The notes beneath the pieces are model-generated. The model searched no databases and was not told where the DNA came from. It saw only the letters and a list, made by a program, of their open reading frames with translations. Made by a program: the position numbers and the translations under genes. A stretch of DNA of 64,000 bases from Oehlia diaphana (Eukaryota; Glomeromycota; Glomeromycetes; Glomerales; Glomeraceae), in contig QZLH01000002.1 in NCBI GenBank assembly GCA_003833135.1, forward strand, positions 248,783 to 312,782, given 5' to 3'. This document shows, one piece after another, positions 34,901-47,639 of the stretch (positions are counted from its first letter, which is position 1; every line of letters begins with the position of its first letter).

Positions 34901-37900
34901 GAAACTGACGCGGCATCAACAAAAAAGTTGTCTAATAAATGTCGAATAATTATTGTTGCATGATGTTGTAATGACATGATATTAAATGATTTTAATGCCA
35001 AACATAATCCTAAACACATAAATTTAAGGATAAAGTTAGATTGAGTACATAAGGATTGACTAAGATTCAACTTGCCTGTAATTGCTAAAATAGAATTCTG
35101 ACAAACAGCAGGAAATCTTGCATCATTTAACCGTTTCATTATATCTTCTATTAAAGATTTAACAATGTTTTCTTCAACATCATTATCACCTTTCTTATTT
35201 GTCTTTGGTAAAACTTCTTGTAAACCCATAACAAAAAAGTTACACCATTTAGAAACACATCCAACTCTGATTATCCAATGATCTGTTAATGTAACATCTT
35301 GAATTGCATTGGTAAGTAATTTATAAAATCTAGTAGACTTCAAATGTTTATCATTAACTTCTTCATTTATAGGAGGTCTAAAACACAACAACGAAGCAAG
35401 AGCAAATCCAACTCTTAATCCAGGATTTACTATTCCACTCTCCCAATCATCAACAATTTTTGAACCAATCAAAGTCAACCTTTGTTTTAACTCTAAGAAA
35501 TCCTTACTTTCAGATCCAGAAGAACCAGCACCACCACCGGATGCATCGACACCTTTGAACAAACTACGTTTCATATTATCTATTTCATGAGAAATAAGCT
35601 TACTCAACACAAGTATCCATTCCTCGATTTTGGCTATATCTGGATTTGCATTCGTGTTTAAGAGTTGAACCAACAATATTTTTGATCCTGGAAAATATTC
35701 GGATAAAATTTCTTTTGCTTGAAATTGAGCTATTGCTCTTAATCCATGTTTCAAGATTTGTGCATTAGACTGAATTTGGAAACGATCTAAATCGTTTATA
35801 TTAGTTTCATCTTGTTCTTGATTAGAAATACTAGATAAATAATTTGGAAAAATCAACGGACATAAATATTTTGATAATATGTCATGTTTAGCTTCATTAT
35901 ATAAATCACTATCTACGATAAAGTCTAAATGTAAAAATTTCTTTAGTAAAATTACAAAATTTTTTAAACCTCATTTTAATAATAAGCAAGAAATACCATC
36001 TCCCATTTGTGCCACAAGTTGATAAAAACGGCATAACCTGGCAATTAATTGCACATTTAAATTTTTGCTTTTCATCACTGAATCAGCAATATACGACATC
36101 AAAACACTCCATACTGTAAAGAAAACATAATAAGTGCTTAATGCAAGAAAAAAACAATACTAATTAAAAATATATTACAAATTCATACTTGCTCGAGGAT
36201 CTATAATTTCAGTTTCGGTAAATAAATTCAAAGATTCAATTATCAAACATAAACTATTCGGATGTAAAACTACAGATTGAAGTAGATTTGATATGAAGGG
36301 AACTAATTCTTCTGTATATTCCCTCATTTTAGTCTTGAAAATATCTCTAAAGTAATTCATTTTATTTATTTATTTTTCTTTTTTTTTAAAGAAAAAGGAA
36401 ATAACAAATAGAATATAAGAAGAATAAATTAAGTTTTACCTCATCGTAGTTAAAGCTGCTACTTCAACTTCAAATGATACACTTTCCGTATTTTCACCAA
36501 CTTGAAGCTTTCTATTTCTAACCCAATCACTCAAAATAAATCTTAATGACTTCCAACACCTTCTTTGCCTTATCCAAAGTTTATATAAAACTCTGATCCT
36601 TATAGCTTCTAATCTTCTTGTGCTTTTATCTTGAGTAAGGCTCATTGTAAATTTCAAAACTTTCGTGGTTATAATTGGATCTTTGGGAGAAACCAATGAC
36701 GGTAAAGAATGATGTAAAATATGAAGATGAATCGAGGATGAAAGATCGTTTCTTAAAATAAAAAGTAATAATAAGAATATTGGAAACTTTTTTGATTGAG
36801 CCAATAAAGTGTTTTCGTCTATTAAAGAAACAATAGCATCTAAAGCCTGAATTCTTATATTTTCCTTATTATGAAACAAGTAGGAAATATGGAAAAGAGG
36901 GGCAAAGGGTAATTTTGGATTATCAATTCTAAATATATCGGAAGAAATAGGAAAAATTTTTAAAAGATTATATGTCTCAGATAATATTTCCACAAGAGTT
37001 CCGGTAATAAATGTTGAAGATGACAGTTCTGAAATCTATTATAAGTTATACAAGTTATGATTAATATAAATAATTATTAAGAATAACACATTTAAAAAGA
37101 TACATACCTCTTTTAAAATCTTTTGATTAGAAGTAGAAATTCTTTGAATTCTGTGTAATTTCTGCACATTTAAAAGTATTTCCATAGCAATACTCCTTGT
37201 TTTATGTTGTGTTGAATCAGCTATTACCTGAAACAAAGGTAAAATTGCTATATTAATTAATTCTGGATTTATATTTTGCTTATCTGATTCATTTATTTTC
37301 GTATCAATTATTTCTTGCATAATTTCAAGAATAATAGATTGACTTTCACATGAATTAGTATCTGATAGTAAAAAAATTAACGATGGCCATAATATTACAA
37401 AATTTGGTATTGAAATCATATCCGAAAACTTATAATGAAGTTTCAGTATCTTAAAAAGTAAATTCACATAATGACTTGTAGATAAACTGGATCTATGTAA
37501 ATCACATGTTATAGAAAGAATTTGAATACTCAAAGCATTACTAAATTCTTTCAAAAAAAACGGCGAAAAACTATTTCTGATATAAGATGTTTCCATAATT
37601 TTAATAAATGATTGTATCAATAAATATATTGTACTGTTTGTAACATCATAATTAATATACGAAGTAATAGAAGAAAGTGGAATTTTTTGAATAATTGAGA
37701 GCAAATATTTCAACGCATGTTCTCTTAATTCAATAAATTCTTTATCATCAATATTTTGATACACAATTTGAATGAGAAAATGCACCAAAGTAGACGTCCA
37801 GTATTTTTGTAGTTCAAATTTACCTTGAACTCCATCTAAAATAATGAAATCCAAAAATGGGTGAATCATGTTTAAAATATTTCGCAAGAATGCGGATCTT

Positions 37901-38406
37901 TTTTCTGGAGTTTTAGATTTAATAAATTCAAGTCTTGACATATCAAAAATTCTTTCAATTTGTGTAAGTAAAAATGACCAAGATTCGTTTGTTTTTGTTG
38001 AAATAATGAGAATATAAGGATGTGTCATTCCACCACGAACTCTAAATGGACATTTATATTCTAATGAAGAATCGGTTTGAGTATCCACCTGATATAATAA
38101 AATGTTGGTAATTCCTATTATGACATTATCAAGTTGAACCCCTGAGAGAGTTGACAATGAATCTGTTAACTTATTCAAGGCGTCATTCCAAGAAATAGCT
38201 CCCGATTGTACAAGCAAAGTAATATTATTGACGGCATTAGAGGATGTTATTTCAGACGGAGATATAACAAAAGACCAAAACTTTTCCAATTGCGAAGGCT
38301 CACTTGTACCCTTTGGATGAGTATCAGCTGATCCGGGGTTTACAATTATCGCCTGGATCACTTTATGAACAGACTGAATGGAAATAAACCTATGCTGCAA
38401 CTCCAT
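31960..38406 (-). CDS. FOCAD: Focadhesin-like protein (DUF3730/HEAT-type), ten exons
   Basis: Ten exons join in frame: 38406-37108, 37035-36440, 36346-36189, 36113-35997, 35924-34751, 34678-34246, 34170-33660, 33586-33081, 33014-32214, 32148-31960. The product is 1927 residues, close to animal focadhesin (about 1800). It is an all-helical HEAT/ARM-like solenoid. The N-terminus has FRVRGGMTHPYILIISTKTN followed by a SWSFLLTQIERIF helix, as in the focadhesin start. The middle has SGWTLFGAGFSLGVLLSHL and GLALGS-like glycine blocks of the DUF3730 region. Animal focadhesin is reported to stabilise SKI mRNA-decay components and to sit at focal adhesions, and fungal roles are unknown. Splice phases were followed at every join. 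The exon 4/5 join (35997/35924) has a competing acceptor at an AAAG just upstream, which gives a stop. The identification rests on memory of the family pattern. Confidence 0.7.
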
Positions 38407-38843
38407 TTTAAGTATAAATTTTTTTTTTTTAAAAAAAAAAAAGAGAAACTGAATATTCTGATCTGCATGCAGTTGATCATTGGATCGTCGTTACATTGTA
38501 ACACTTGTGAACAAATCATTACGTCATTAATGAAATTCTTTTTTATTAAAGTTCTTAATAAATAATATTTAATAACATCTTCATTATCCTTTCGAATTCG
38601 AAATTTACCAATTCGATCTCTAATTCAAATGGTAAAATAAATTTTAATTCCCTTTCTTCAAGTATCATACAATGGTAATTTATGTTTCCATGTACAATAT
38701 TTCAAATTCTATATTTTCATTTGTCATTCCATCTTTTTATATACATTTTTCCTACTTTGATCATCATTCCTGACTTCCACTTTGGCATATTTTGGGTTTC
38801 ACTATACACATTCTCGTATCTTTCAAAAACTTCCAACATGAAT
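38407..38843. other. Intergenic: focadhesin 5' flank and lipase 3' flank
   Basis: 437 bp between two same-strand genes, presumably containing the lipase terminator and the focadhesin promoter. Small frames on either strand look like chance. An A/T homopolymer lies just upstream of the 38406 start. Confidence 0.5.
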
Positions 38844-41269
38844 TCAATTAGCAATATGAGGATCATTCGAAGATAATAAAAATTTATGACTATCATCTTG
38901 ACCTTCATGATACTCTTCATCAGATGTAGATGAAATATAAGAAATATTATCAGATGATGATTCCAAAGAACTACTATAGTCACTATTAGGTCCTATATCT
39001 GTAACTTTCTCAATTTCCAAGTGTTTATCATTGTCATCACCGTTACTCGTATTATAATCTTGAAGTTCATCGATATCATTTCTTCGATCATCGCCCTTTC
39101 TCTGATTATCAACATCAGGATATCTTTGCCTACGTAACTCTCGTCGAAGTTCTTCACGACCTTTTTGAATTGCTCTTTCAATTCTAAGACGATTTGAAAT
39201 CATACGCAATTTTGGCCAAGTTACTCGCTGACCAGATGTAATCATCGATTCAAGTCGCTCACGAGTTGGATCTTTTAAGATATAAAAGAAATCCGAAAAG
39301 CTCGAATGAGGCCATATAGTTATGTTTCCTTCAAACTTTTGTAACCAAATGGAACTCCAATCCTGATCAGCAACTCTTGGCAAAAGTTCAAGGTCACGTA
39401 TCCATTTGAGCCATTTACTTAAGTCTAATTTCAAAAATTGTTCAATACTAGCAACCAAAAAACCACCTCGCCAACCTTTTCCACAACGATGGGTTACTGG
39501 TCTACCAACTGAGCCACGAGGAGCATAAAAGAAAAGATGAATATGTGGATTAACCTGGGAAACGATGGTGTTCTTAACATTGAAATGCATATGCAAAGAT
39601 TGAACTGGGATATCTGTACGAAGAGATCCATCCTTCCACTTGTTACCATAGTTATATGGAACAATTGAACCGTCCTTCAACTTTTGCATTAATACAACAG
39701 GATTTAATATACCAGGCACGGCAGCACTAGCGATAACTAACATATTAAGATCTTTTTAATATAAAACTTTAGAAATACTGAAAAAATTATTATAATTTTT
39801 TACCTGCTGACCAAATAATGCAGTCAGGTGCAGTTATATAATTCAAGACTTTTGGGGGAGAGTGTGGATCGTAGGAAATAACTGAAATATTTAAAATTCT
39901 TCCTGTTCTTTCATATGCTTCCATGAAAGTCAAACTTCCTCTAGTAACCCACTGAAGTTTCCGAGACCAATCACATGCATCAAATCTAGCACCAGTTTTC
40001 CACCATCTTGGTACCCAAGTAGTAATTGGATCAGAACATGCCGTTAGGCGCGTATTTAATTCAGAAGTCAATACTTGTTCCAGCTCTTCATCAGTTCTTA
40101 CACAAACCAATGCAGCAATCAATCCACCTGCACTAGTTCCAGTAAATACAGTTGGTAAAAGTTTTGCATCAAAAAGAGCTTTTACAACACCTAAATGATA
40201 ATATCCAAAACTAGCACCGCCGCTAAGACAGAGCGCTGTGCGTCCATAATTTTTGTAAGTATTTTTAAAGAGTTCAAGTTTATCTTTAATTGATAATAAT
40301 TTAGTGTTTCTTGCAAACTTAAGAGATTCGGTTACTAAAAGGGTGCGTAAGAGATAAAGATAATATTAATTTCATGTGGAAAATTGTACTTTTACATGTA
40401 GATAACGAACCTTCATCAACATATTCCTCGATAATCTTTTTTGTTCCATAGTAAGAATGAGAATATAATCTAGTATTTTCTACCCCAGCGTAATTATTCT
40501 TGACACAATCTTGAAGTAAATTTTTCAATTTTTGTAAATTTTCGTTAGTTTCTTCTTGACGTAGAGATTTCAAATCTCGATTGACTTTTTTTAATAGGTT
40601 ATAATCGTAATATCCAAATGGAATTTCCTTTTTCCATTCATCATATTTAAAATAGGAATCTAATTGTTTTGCAGCTTCAATCCATTCCTCATAATTGTTG
40701 GTATTACGCATTACTTCTCTTAAAATTCGACTTATTCCTCGCCTTAATTTTAAAAAGAAAAATTAGTTTTACTTGAAAGATACATACATGTTAAAATTAT
40801 TATTTAATAATCAAAATTTTACCATTGATAAAAAAATTCCCAAAAATTAACGATTTGCCGAATCAAAATGTAAAACAATACTTCGAAAAGGATAATCGAG
40901 AAAACAATAAACTATATGTAATAAAAATTTGAATTTATAAAAATGATGTTACACAACAGTGACCAGTAAATCGTCATTTGAATAACTTACTATCAAAGGA
41001 TACCTAATGATATGGTATGAATAACCCTCAAATTCGCCAGGGATTCTTTTCTTCTTTTTTACTCTTTGACGAATTGGCATAAAATCTGTTACTGCTGCAA
41101 TATGTTCTGTTTGATCTGATTCAGGATCTTCTGAAAGTGCTTTAAAGAAAGCTTTAACATGCTCTTCATTAACATATTCCAATTCAAATTCGTTTGGTAT
41201 ATTATTTTTTGATCTTGTTTGAGTAGAATAACCATTTGAATTTATGTTATTTGTGCTTCTATTTGTCAT
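38844..41269 (-). CDS. Patatin-type triacylglycerol lipase (Tgl3/4/5, SDP1 type)
   Basis: Four exons (41269-41004, 40742-40411, 40334-39804, 39736-38844) join in frame to give 673 residues. After a DUF3336-type helical region (about 100-200), the patatin fold begins with GRTALCLSGGASFGYYHLG, which supplies the oxyanion glycines. The nucleophile lies in GTSAGG (S267) and the dyad Asp in WKDGSLRTDIP (D412). This is the lipid-droplet triacylglycerol lipase family that releases fatty acids from storage lipid (known for yeast Tgl4 and plant SDP1). The C-terminal 150 residues are Arg-rich (ELRRELRRQRYPD), then acidic and Ser-rich, as in fungal relatives. AM fungi store large amounts of triacylglycerol, so a role in lipid mobilisation is a reasonable inference. 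Exon 1 uses the donor AG|GTATCC, not the later GTAAGT, because only that keeps the frame. Exon 2 uses an unusual GTTCGT donor. Confidence 0.93.
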
Positions 41270-41679
41270 TTTTTTGATTTATTACCATATGTATTTTGGC
41301 AATTTTCATCTATTTTATTTTATTATTATCCAAGTTTGTTTAGGGAAAGTAGGCATTTATATATATTTGTTGATAGAATTCACGATTACGTCATAGGAGA
41401 AAGGTTATTTAACATTTATTATATAGATCTGGCGCTAATGATATTCGGGTCTAGCACAAACGGCCTTAGCACCCACAGTGATCGTCAGAATTTGTCGAAT
41501 TACGACAGATGACACACCTCATACGTCGGCTCAATATTTACCACACGAATTACGTATTTAATGATGTAATTTTTTATATTTATAATAGTTAAGAAAACTA
41601 TTTGTAACGTAACGAAAAGGATTGTAGAATTAAAAAAAAAATTTATTAAATAAAAAAAAAACTACCTAAAGTTATAAAT
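41270..41679. other. Intergenic: lipase 5' flank
   Basis: 410 bp with no coding sequence. It includes a GC-richer patch at about 41430-41545 in front of the lipase start. Confidence 0.4.
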
Positions 41680-43063
41680 TCAAATATTTTCACATTTAAT
41701 TGCAACCCATTTACAAGATTTCTTATTTGATAAATCAATGATTTCATTGGTATTAATCGATTCTCGACGACATTTCCTTTTCCCCAAAGTGTGAATAACA
41801 CCTTTGCCTTCAATTCTTTTTCCATTCGACTTATCTTCATTTTCAACTTTTTCAACTTTGATTTCAATATCATTAATATCAGATTTTTTTCCTTGTTTTT
41901 GAAATTCGATATTAGAGGGTTCCTGCTTGAACGATGAATTAGGAACTAATGGATTATTTAAAGAATTAACCGAATTTTCGGTATATAATAAATTTATGTC
42001 AAATATTTTATCTTGAGGAGTTTGTACATCAGAATCCCGATGTTCAGTACATTTTTCCACTTTAACAGAACGAAGTTGATCTGACGGAGTTGAATTGTGA
42101 TTATATTCTAAGTGAGAATTTTTTTCAGGATACCAATTTAACTTTTGATATGAAAATAAAGATTCCGGAATTATCTCGCTTAGTTTCAACCAGTAAGTAG
42201 GTCGATAGTGAAGATGTAGGGCGGCTAAAGCTTGGCCATCCGGCTTCCAGCCAATATAAGGTTTCGTATGAGTTTGACCCATTAATGAACCAGATTTTTC
42301 AACAAAGGCAGTCGTTATATTGATTCCATGTATTGGCCCTTTATTCTCATTTAAGGGAATTTGTTGAAGAGTATAATTGGGTATTTCAGGGGATTTGAGC
42401 CCCCTTACAGCCTTGTAAAAGTAAACAGAAACGCAACCCATTCCGCCAAATTTAGAATGACTTTCAGATAAATTATTCGCTGAATTTCTCATGTCATTTC
42501 CATCGATCCATAAAGTGGGATTAAACTTTAAAAAATAACTCTTCTTGTTATCTTTATCCGTAAAGGTATCGATTCTCTCAACGGAATTAGAATCTAATAA
42601 ATGTAGGATAAAGTCACTCATTCCGTCGATAAAAACGACAGCCAATATTGGATTTTGTCGTGTGGCAACACATGACCAAATCCTGATTGAAAATTGCAAT
42701 CCAGATTTGGGTACTGATACAAACCAATTATGAGTACTATGTAGATAAAATATACAAAATATAAAATTCGAGATGAGTTTACAATATATGTAAATAAATA
42801 TATATTCATTATTGCATTCAAAGTGAAACATAACTACGTACCTGTAAGTTTTTTTGCCCATATCATGACGAACATATGAAGGAGTTGTCGAAACATACTA
42901 TTTAAAGAGAAGTAAAAATATATTAATATATTTGAGATATATTATTAATACAGTAATAAATATAATTAATAAAAACCTCTCTACAATCTTTTATAGGGTC
43001 ACTAAATTCTGAAAGTTGAGTATTATCGACAAGAATATCAAGACCATATTTAAGAAAAAACAT
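41680..43063 (-). CDS. DUF7918-like protein, 399 residues
   Basis: Three exons (43063-42977, 42897-42842, 42736-41680) join in frame. The first about 190 residues resemble, from memory, the beta-rich DUF7918 domain frequent in fungi: an N-terminal GLDILVDNTQLSEFSD, then FVSVPKSGLQFSIRIWS, AVVFIDGMSDF and a closing FGGMGCVSVYFYKAVRG strand. The rest is a low-complexity Ser/Asn/Glu/Lys tail with a basic KRKCRRES patch. The Cys/Trp motif at the very end (CKWVAIKCENI) is unassigned. No membrane segment or signal is seen. The function of the family is unknown, so the call is tentative. Confidence 0.55.
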
Positions 43064-43065
43064 GT

Positions 43066-43156
43066 TAATAGGAAAAGTTGAGGATAACAGGAAAAGTTGA
43101 GGTGAATAGGAAAAATTAGTGAATAGGAAAGTTAGTGAATAGGAAAAATTAAAGTA
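43066..43156. repeat. Minisatellite GAATAGGAAAAGTTAGT, about five copies
   Basis: A degenerate tandem repeat of a 17-18-bp unit (variants AATAGGAAAAGTTGAGG, GAATAGGAAAAATTAGT) starts three bases upstream of the 43063 start codon, so it lies in the 5' leader or promoter of the DUF7918-like gene. Confidence 0.8.
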
Positions 43157-43654
43157 ACTTTGAGACTTTTTATAACTTTTTATAGCTTTTTGTAATGATG
43201 ATGCAATTTGAATAGAATGGAATCATAATTATATTTGAAATTCGAACGCGTAAATGTTTGTCACCATCTCATTCATCTTATTTATTTCGTCACCTGATTC
43301 TCCTGATCATCAATAATTTTTTTCAAGAACATGAAATAATATGAGTCATAGACGTAACTGTTATCCTAATGTAATTTTTACTCATTTTGATCGTAAGTTC
43401 GATTTGATATTGCTAATTCGATGCTCATTCGTTCAATTTGACAGATGATTCCTATTTGCTAATTCATCTGGTCCAAAAATCCATAATAATTTATTTATTA
43501 TTGTTAAATAAGAAATTAATAAAAAATCAATAAAATTTATTTTATTTTCATGTTAAAAAAAAGAGAAACATAAAACATCGCTTTGCAAAAAAATATATAC
43601 TAATAATTAACTAGCAATTTAACTCAATCATGACGTTCCTATTTTAACAATATT
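43157..43654. other. Intergenic stretch, nothing recognised
   Basis: This separates two minus-strand genes. No coding sequence or structured element seen. Confidence 0.4.
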
Positions 43655-46600
43655 TTACATTCCACTTGAGACTTTAATACAGTCGACTTTCCTGTGTCTT
43701 TTCAGATCATTATCTTGACAATTTTTACTACAATAATACACTGATTTACACTTTGAACATATTTTTGTAGTATACTTTCTACATCGCTTGCATATATTTA
43801 CTTCATCATATTCTTTATATTCGGTTTCACTATTCCACATATTATGACATACATTTTTCTGCGTCACCTTGGATAAGGTTATCATCTCTGCGGATGAAAT
43901 AATTACTCTTGAACCTATATTAAATTCTAAAATCCAGTCTTTATGATTATCATAGAATGGAATTGGAAGATGAAACGATATCATTATTATAGGTGCCTTT
44001 ATAGAACTTATGGAAACACTATCGAAGTAATAATAATTTGGCTCTTGATTATCATTGTTGCGTTTATTTTTTTGTGTTGTAAAATCACTGGTATGAGTGA
44101 TAGGTTTAATTAATCGTAGCCATATCATCTCTGTTTCTGGACATACTGTTTTTATATATTTACCGTTATACCATTCAAGAGTGTGCATTTTATCCTTAAC
44201 TTTCTTTTTAGTTTCCCATTTCAAAGAGTATCTCGCAATAGGTACTTCTAAATCATTAAGTTCCTTAAGTTTTGAAACAAAGGGCAAACAAAAATGCAAT
44301 GTCATAAAAGTCTTCAACTCAACAAGGTGCATTGCAAAATTTGGAATATACTTATTAAATCCCTTAGATGTAAAAAGGGATTGTAATAATCGTGCCATTA
44401 TTTCTTCAGAAAATCGAATATTCATTATTTGAAACAAATGTACAATTATATTAATACTGAGTCCATAAATACGTTTGTTATGAGCAGTACAACAAGCACT
44501 TGCAACTGATATCACACCATTAATTAATGTATCAAGCTTTTCTTCTTTATCTTTAGCTATATCAAATTTCCATGTAATATATACAGCATAATCTTTAGAG
44601 TAAGCATTTACAAATATAATGCCTGTTAATTTTGAAAGAGTATTTAGACTTAAACCAAGTTGTTGTTCAACAAATTCTTTCATAGAATTATTAGGCGGAT
44701 TATGCAACTTTATTAGTTGCAGAGTTAATCGAGAATTATCCTTTAATCTAGGTGCAGCTGCCAAGATTATATTCAGAAGTGATATATGATCAGCTAAATT
44801 TGAGCAGTCAATAGCGTTAAATCTCACAGATGGAGGCAATCGACAGAGTAGTGTGTCAATGATGTCTCCCAAAACTGGCATAACTTGAATTTGAACTGAA
44901 GAAGTTTTATGTAATGATGCACGTACAGATGCAAACTTTGGTAGTAAAGTCAATAATAAATAATCGTAAAGTGTTAACGGTTGGTCATCATCATCATCAT
45001 CATCTGAATCCTCACTATTTTCAGTATTAATTCGAAATGTACGAAATATACAAGAAGTTGGGTAGACATCATATTCCATTGCGGGAACTGATAACATTGT
45101 GACATTAGGCTTATCAAGAATATTAGAATATACATTAATGTAAGATCGAGCTTGATTACTAATTGGTAGCTGACAACAAGCGTATTCTTTAATATCTTCA
45201 TCCACATAATAGCGTTCTTTAAGGTTTCTTAATATTTCAATTTCTGGTGAAAATTTTCTATCCAATGTAAAACTGAATAAATGATTGGCGTCCCAATTCA
45301 GAGCAAAAGCTGAGAGTGAATTATTTTTCCAATATTGTAATGTTTGTAATATAAAAAATTCTGTATTTGATGAATATTTAAATGAAATCCAAGAGGGAAG
45401 TCTCTTATTGGAACTATCGTTATTGCATCTATTAGATTTTATATTTATTTTATTTTCAAGAGATTCAATTAGACTATGTATGCAACTAGTCAGATTATTA
45501 TATGTATCATCGCTAATAACTTTTTCAGCCCACACTGACAATATTTCCATTACACCGATAACAAAATTTTTATTCCATTGACCATATATACCCTTTTTGT
45601 TTGATGAAGATGGTGGTTTTGGGTCTGGTAATCTATTGATCATTTCAATAAGTACTAAATTACGAGTAAGCGCTGTCGGATTTAAATTATTGATTGTAAA
45701 AAGTAGATTGATATTGTAGTTATGGCTTCCTAACATTGTAAGGTCATATACTGTTTCAACAATGTTAGATAAATCATTAATGCCACCTAAAAATATTGAA
45801 AATTTTTTGTCAAAAATAGTTGTTCCAGTTGTTGAAGTCGAGTTGATGCAGAAATTTTTTAATAGATTGAAACCATATGTATTACTAATAGCATAGAGAA
45901 GTGTCTCTTCATAAAATAAATGAATTCCTGGTCGATTAGAAGAGATGTTAAAATTAATAAAATTTTGATCATTTGATTCATCAAGATAATCAATTCCAAT
46001 TTTATTATCGATCATTTTAACTCGAGCTAGGAGGGAGATGTTTCCCCTCTTGTTAGAATGAATACTGTTATTTTTTATAACCACTCTTCCATGATAGTTT
46101 ATGCCAACTTCAATACCATATGATCTATTATTGTGAATATTATTATTTAAAATAACAGCATCTGTACCTCCTTTGATAATACATCCAGAAGTAATACCAT
46201 TTGCTATTTCATTATTTTCCATTCGCACATTAGCTCCAAAGTCTACGCTAACACCAAAAGCACCATTCTTCAAAATTCGATTCTTTTGTAACACAGCAAG
46301 TGTTTGTGAAGGTTTTGTGTAAGATTCTCTAGGGGGGGGTGGCTTAATAGGTTCACCGAAGGAATCATAAACATAGTTATGAATAAATTGATTAGCTTCT
46401 TTTGATGGTGCTGGTTCACGGTATCCATGGATCAAAATTCCTCCTTGGTTGTCGTAGATATCATTATTAATAAGAATGATTTCTTTGGCATCTAACCATG
46501 CCATAACACCTTTATCGTTGTGATGAATTTCATTATTCTCAACATGTAAACTCGATCCATATCGTACTTCAAATGCACTCAATCCTATATTAAAAATGTT

Positions 46601-47419
46601 GCAATTTGTGACCTTTGCCTTGCTATCACTAGATATTAAAATACCACCATTGTCTCCAATCGAATTGGCAACAACACATTTGTCCATAGAAAGTGTTGTT
46701 TTTCCATAAATGCAAATGGGAGGTGCTGTACCAGAACATTTAGTAAACCAACAATTATTTACAAAAACTTGGGATGCTTCCGTTTGTAAAGAATGTCCTT
46801 CAGTACATTCGATATGAATATTATATAGTATAAGTCTACTATAAAAACCAAAAATTGTATGTTTTTCATAGTTTTTAATTGTCACATTACCGATTCCTAT
46901 GATCACAACGCTTTTTTTAATAATAAGCAAAGTAGCTGTGTATGTACCAGGTCTAAGAATCAAAACTTTGTCTTCTAATAACCAATGGATTGATAATTCA
47001 TTAACTTCTTCATTGTAAATCTGAATCTTCTGCGGAGGCGGAAAAGGCATCTTTTCACGTTGTTGGTTAAAGAGTTTAGCATCATGATCAGTTTCTTCCA
47101 ATACCGCAGCAATTAAAATATTAGCATACGCACATATTGGATTGCCAATTGCAGCATATATCTTTGCAATCATACCGTAAGCTTCTTTATTATATATGCC
47201 ATCCAAACTAATAGACATGTTGAGGTAATCCAAAGCTTTAAGTTGGTTTTCTTTTGTTTCATTACTATTTTCAATAATAGCTTTTGCGAGATTTAAATAA
47301 ATTGTTGACAATTCTTTCCGTTCTTTGTATGAATGTAGCGACGCTTTAGGATGTCTGTCCCAGAAAATTTTCAATTCCTGCATATGGATTTCAAACTTAG
47401 AAATGCCATTGGATTCCAT
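43655..47419 (-). CDS. TPR-like / right-handed beta-helix / DUF4470 / MYND zinc-finger protein
   Basis: A single uninterrupted exon of 1254 residues from ATG 47419. Residues about 1-125 are TPR-like helices (ERKELSTIYLNLAKAII, IAKIYAAIGNPICAYANI). Residues about 150-500 are parallel beta-helix rungs with repeated asparagine ladders (VENNEIHHNDKGVMAW, ILINNDIYDNQGGILI, VIKNNSIHSNKRGNI). Residues about 585-660 match DUF4470 (FSIFLGGINDLSNIVETVYD), a domain found ahead of MYND fingers in fungi. C1210/C1213/C1221/C1224/C1230/C1234/H1242/C1247 form a MYND finger. A Cys/His/Asn-rich beta-helix in an intracellular MYND protein recalls the carbohydrate-binding CASH fold of FBXO11. The ligand is unknown. 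MYND usually mediates protein-protein contacts. A paralogue starts at 62931 on the opposite strand. Confidence 0.85.
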   Translation of the reverse strand: MESNGISKFEIHMQELKIFWDRHPKASLHSYKERKELSTIYLNLAKAIIENSNETKENQLKALDYLNMSISLDGIYNKEAYGMIAKIYAAIGNPICAYANILIAAVLEETDHDAKLFNQQREKMPFPPPQKIQIYNEEVNELSIHWLLEDKVLILRPGTYTATLLIIKKSVVIIGIGNVTIKNYEKHTIFGFYSRLILYNIHIECTEGHSLQTEASQVFVNNCWFTKCSGTAPPICIYGKTTLSMDKCVVANSIGDNGGILISSDSKAKVTNCNIFNIGLSAFEVRYGSSLHVENNEIHHNDKGVMAWLDAKEIILINNDIYDNQGGILIHGYREPAPSKEANQFIHNYVYDSFGEPIKPPPPRESYTKPSQTLAVLQKNRILKNGAFGVSVDFGANVRMENNEIANGITSGCIIKGGTDAVILNNNIHNNRSYGIEVGINYHGRVVIKNNSIHSNKRGNISLLARVKMIDNKIGIDYLDESNDQNFINFNISSNRPGIHLFYEETLLYAISNTYGFNLLKNFCINSTSTTGTTIFDKKFSIFLGGINDLSNIVETVYDLTMLGSHNYNINLLFTINNLNPTALTRNLVLIEMINRLPDPKPPSSSNKKGIYGQWNKNFVIGVMEILSVWAEKVISDDTYNNLTSCIHSLIESLENKINIKSNRCNNDSSNKRLPSWISFKYSSNTEFFILQTLQYWKNNSLSAFALNWDANHLFSFTLDRKFSPEIEILRNLKERYYVDEDIKEYACCQLPISNQARSYINVYSNILDKPNVTMLSVPAMEYDVYPTSCIFRTFRINTENSEDSDDDDDDDQPLTLYDYLLLTLLPKFASVRASLHKTSSVQIQVMPVLGDIIDTLLCRLPPSVRFNAIDCSNLADHISLLNIILAAAPRLKDNSRLTLQLIKLHNPPNNSMKEFVEQQLGLSLNTLSKLTGIIFVNAYSKDYAVYITWKFDIAKDKEEKLDTLINGVISVASACCTAHNKRIYGLSINIIVHLFQIMNIRFSEEIMARLLQSLFTSKGFNKYIPNFAMHLVELKTFMTLHFCLPFVSKLKELNDLEVPIARYSLKWETKKKVKDKMHTLEWYNGKYIKTVCPETEMIWLRLIKPITHTSDFTTQKNKRNNDNQEPNYYYFDSVSISSIKAPIIMISFHLPIPFYDNHKDWILEFNIGSRVIISSAEMITLSKVTQKNVCHNMWNSETEYKEYDEVNICKRCRKYTTKICSKCKSVYYCSKNCQDNDLKRHRKVDCIKVSSGM

Positions 47420-47639
47420 ATCAAAGAATTCTTTTATTTCTATGTGAAGAGTACAGGTTAATATATAGTGAACGTTCCAAAAAAGTTTTTATAAAAGATC
47501 TAGCAATTTGATATATGATTACAATTTGCGGCGTATTTATTAAAAAAAAACGAGCACCAAAAGGTATACATTAATTTAATGTATAATAATAAAGGGTAAT
47601 TCACTTTAAAAAAAAACTACATTAATTTTCTGATCGTTA
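47420..47639. other. Promoter-proximal flank of the beta-helix gene
   Basis: AT-rich; no obvious core promoter motif beyond AT-rich boxes. Confidence 0.3.
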
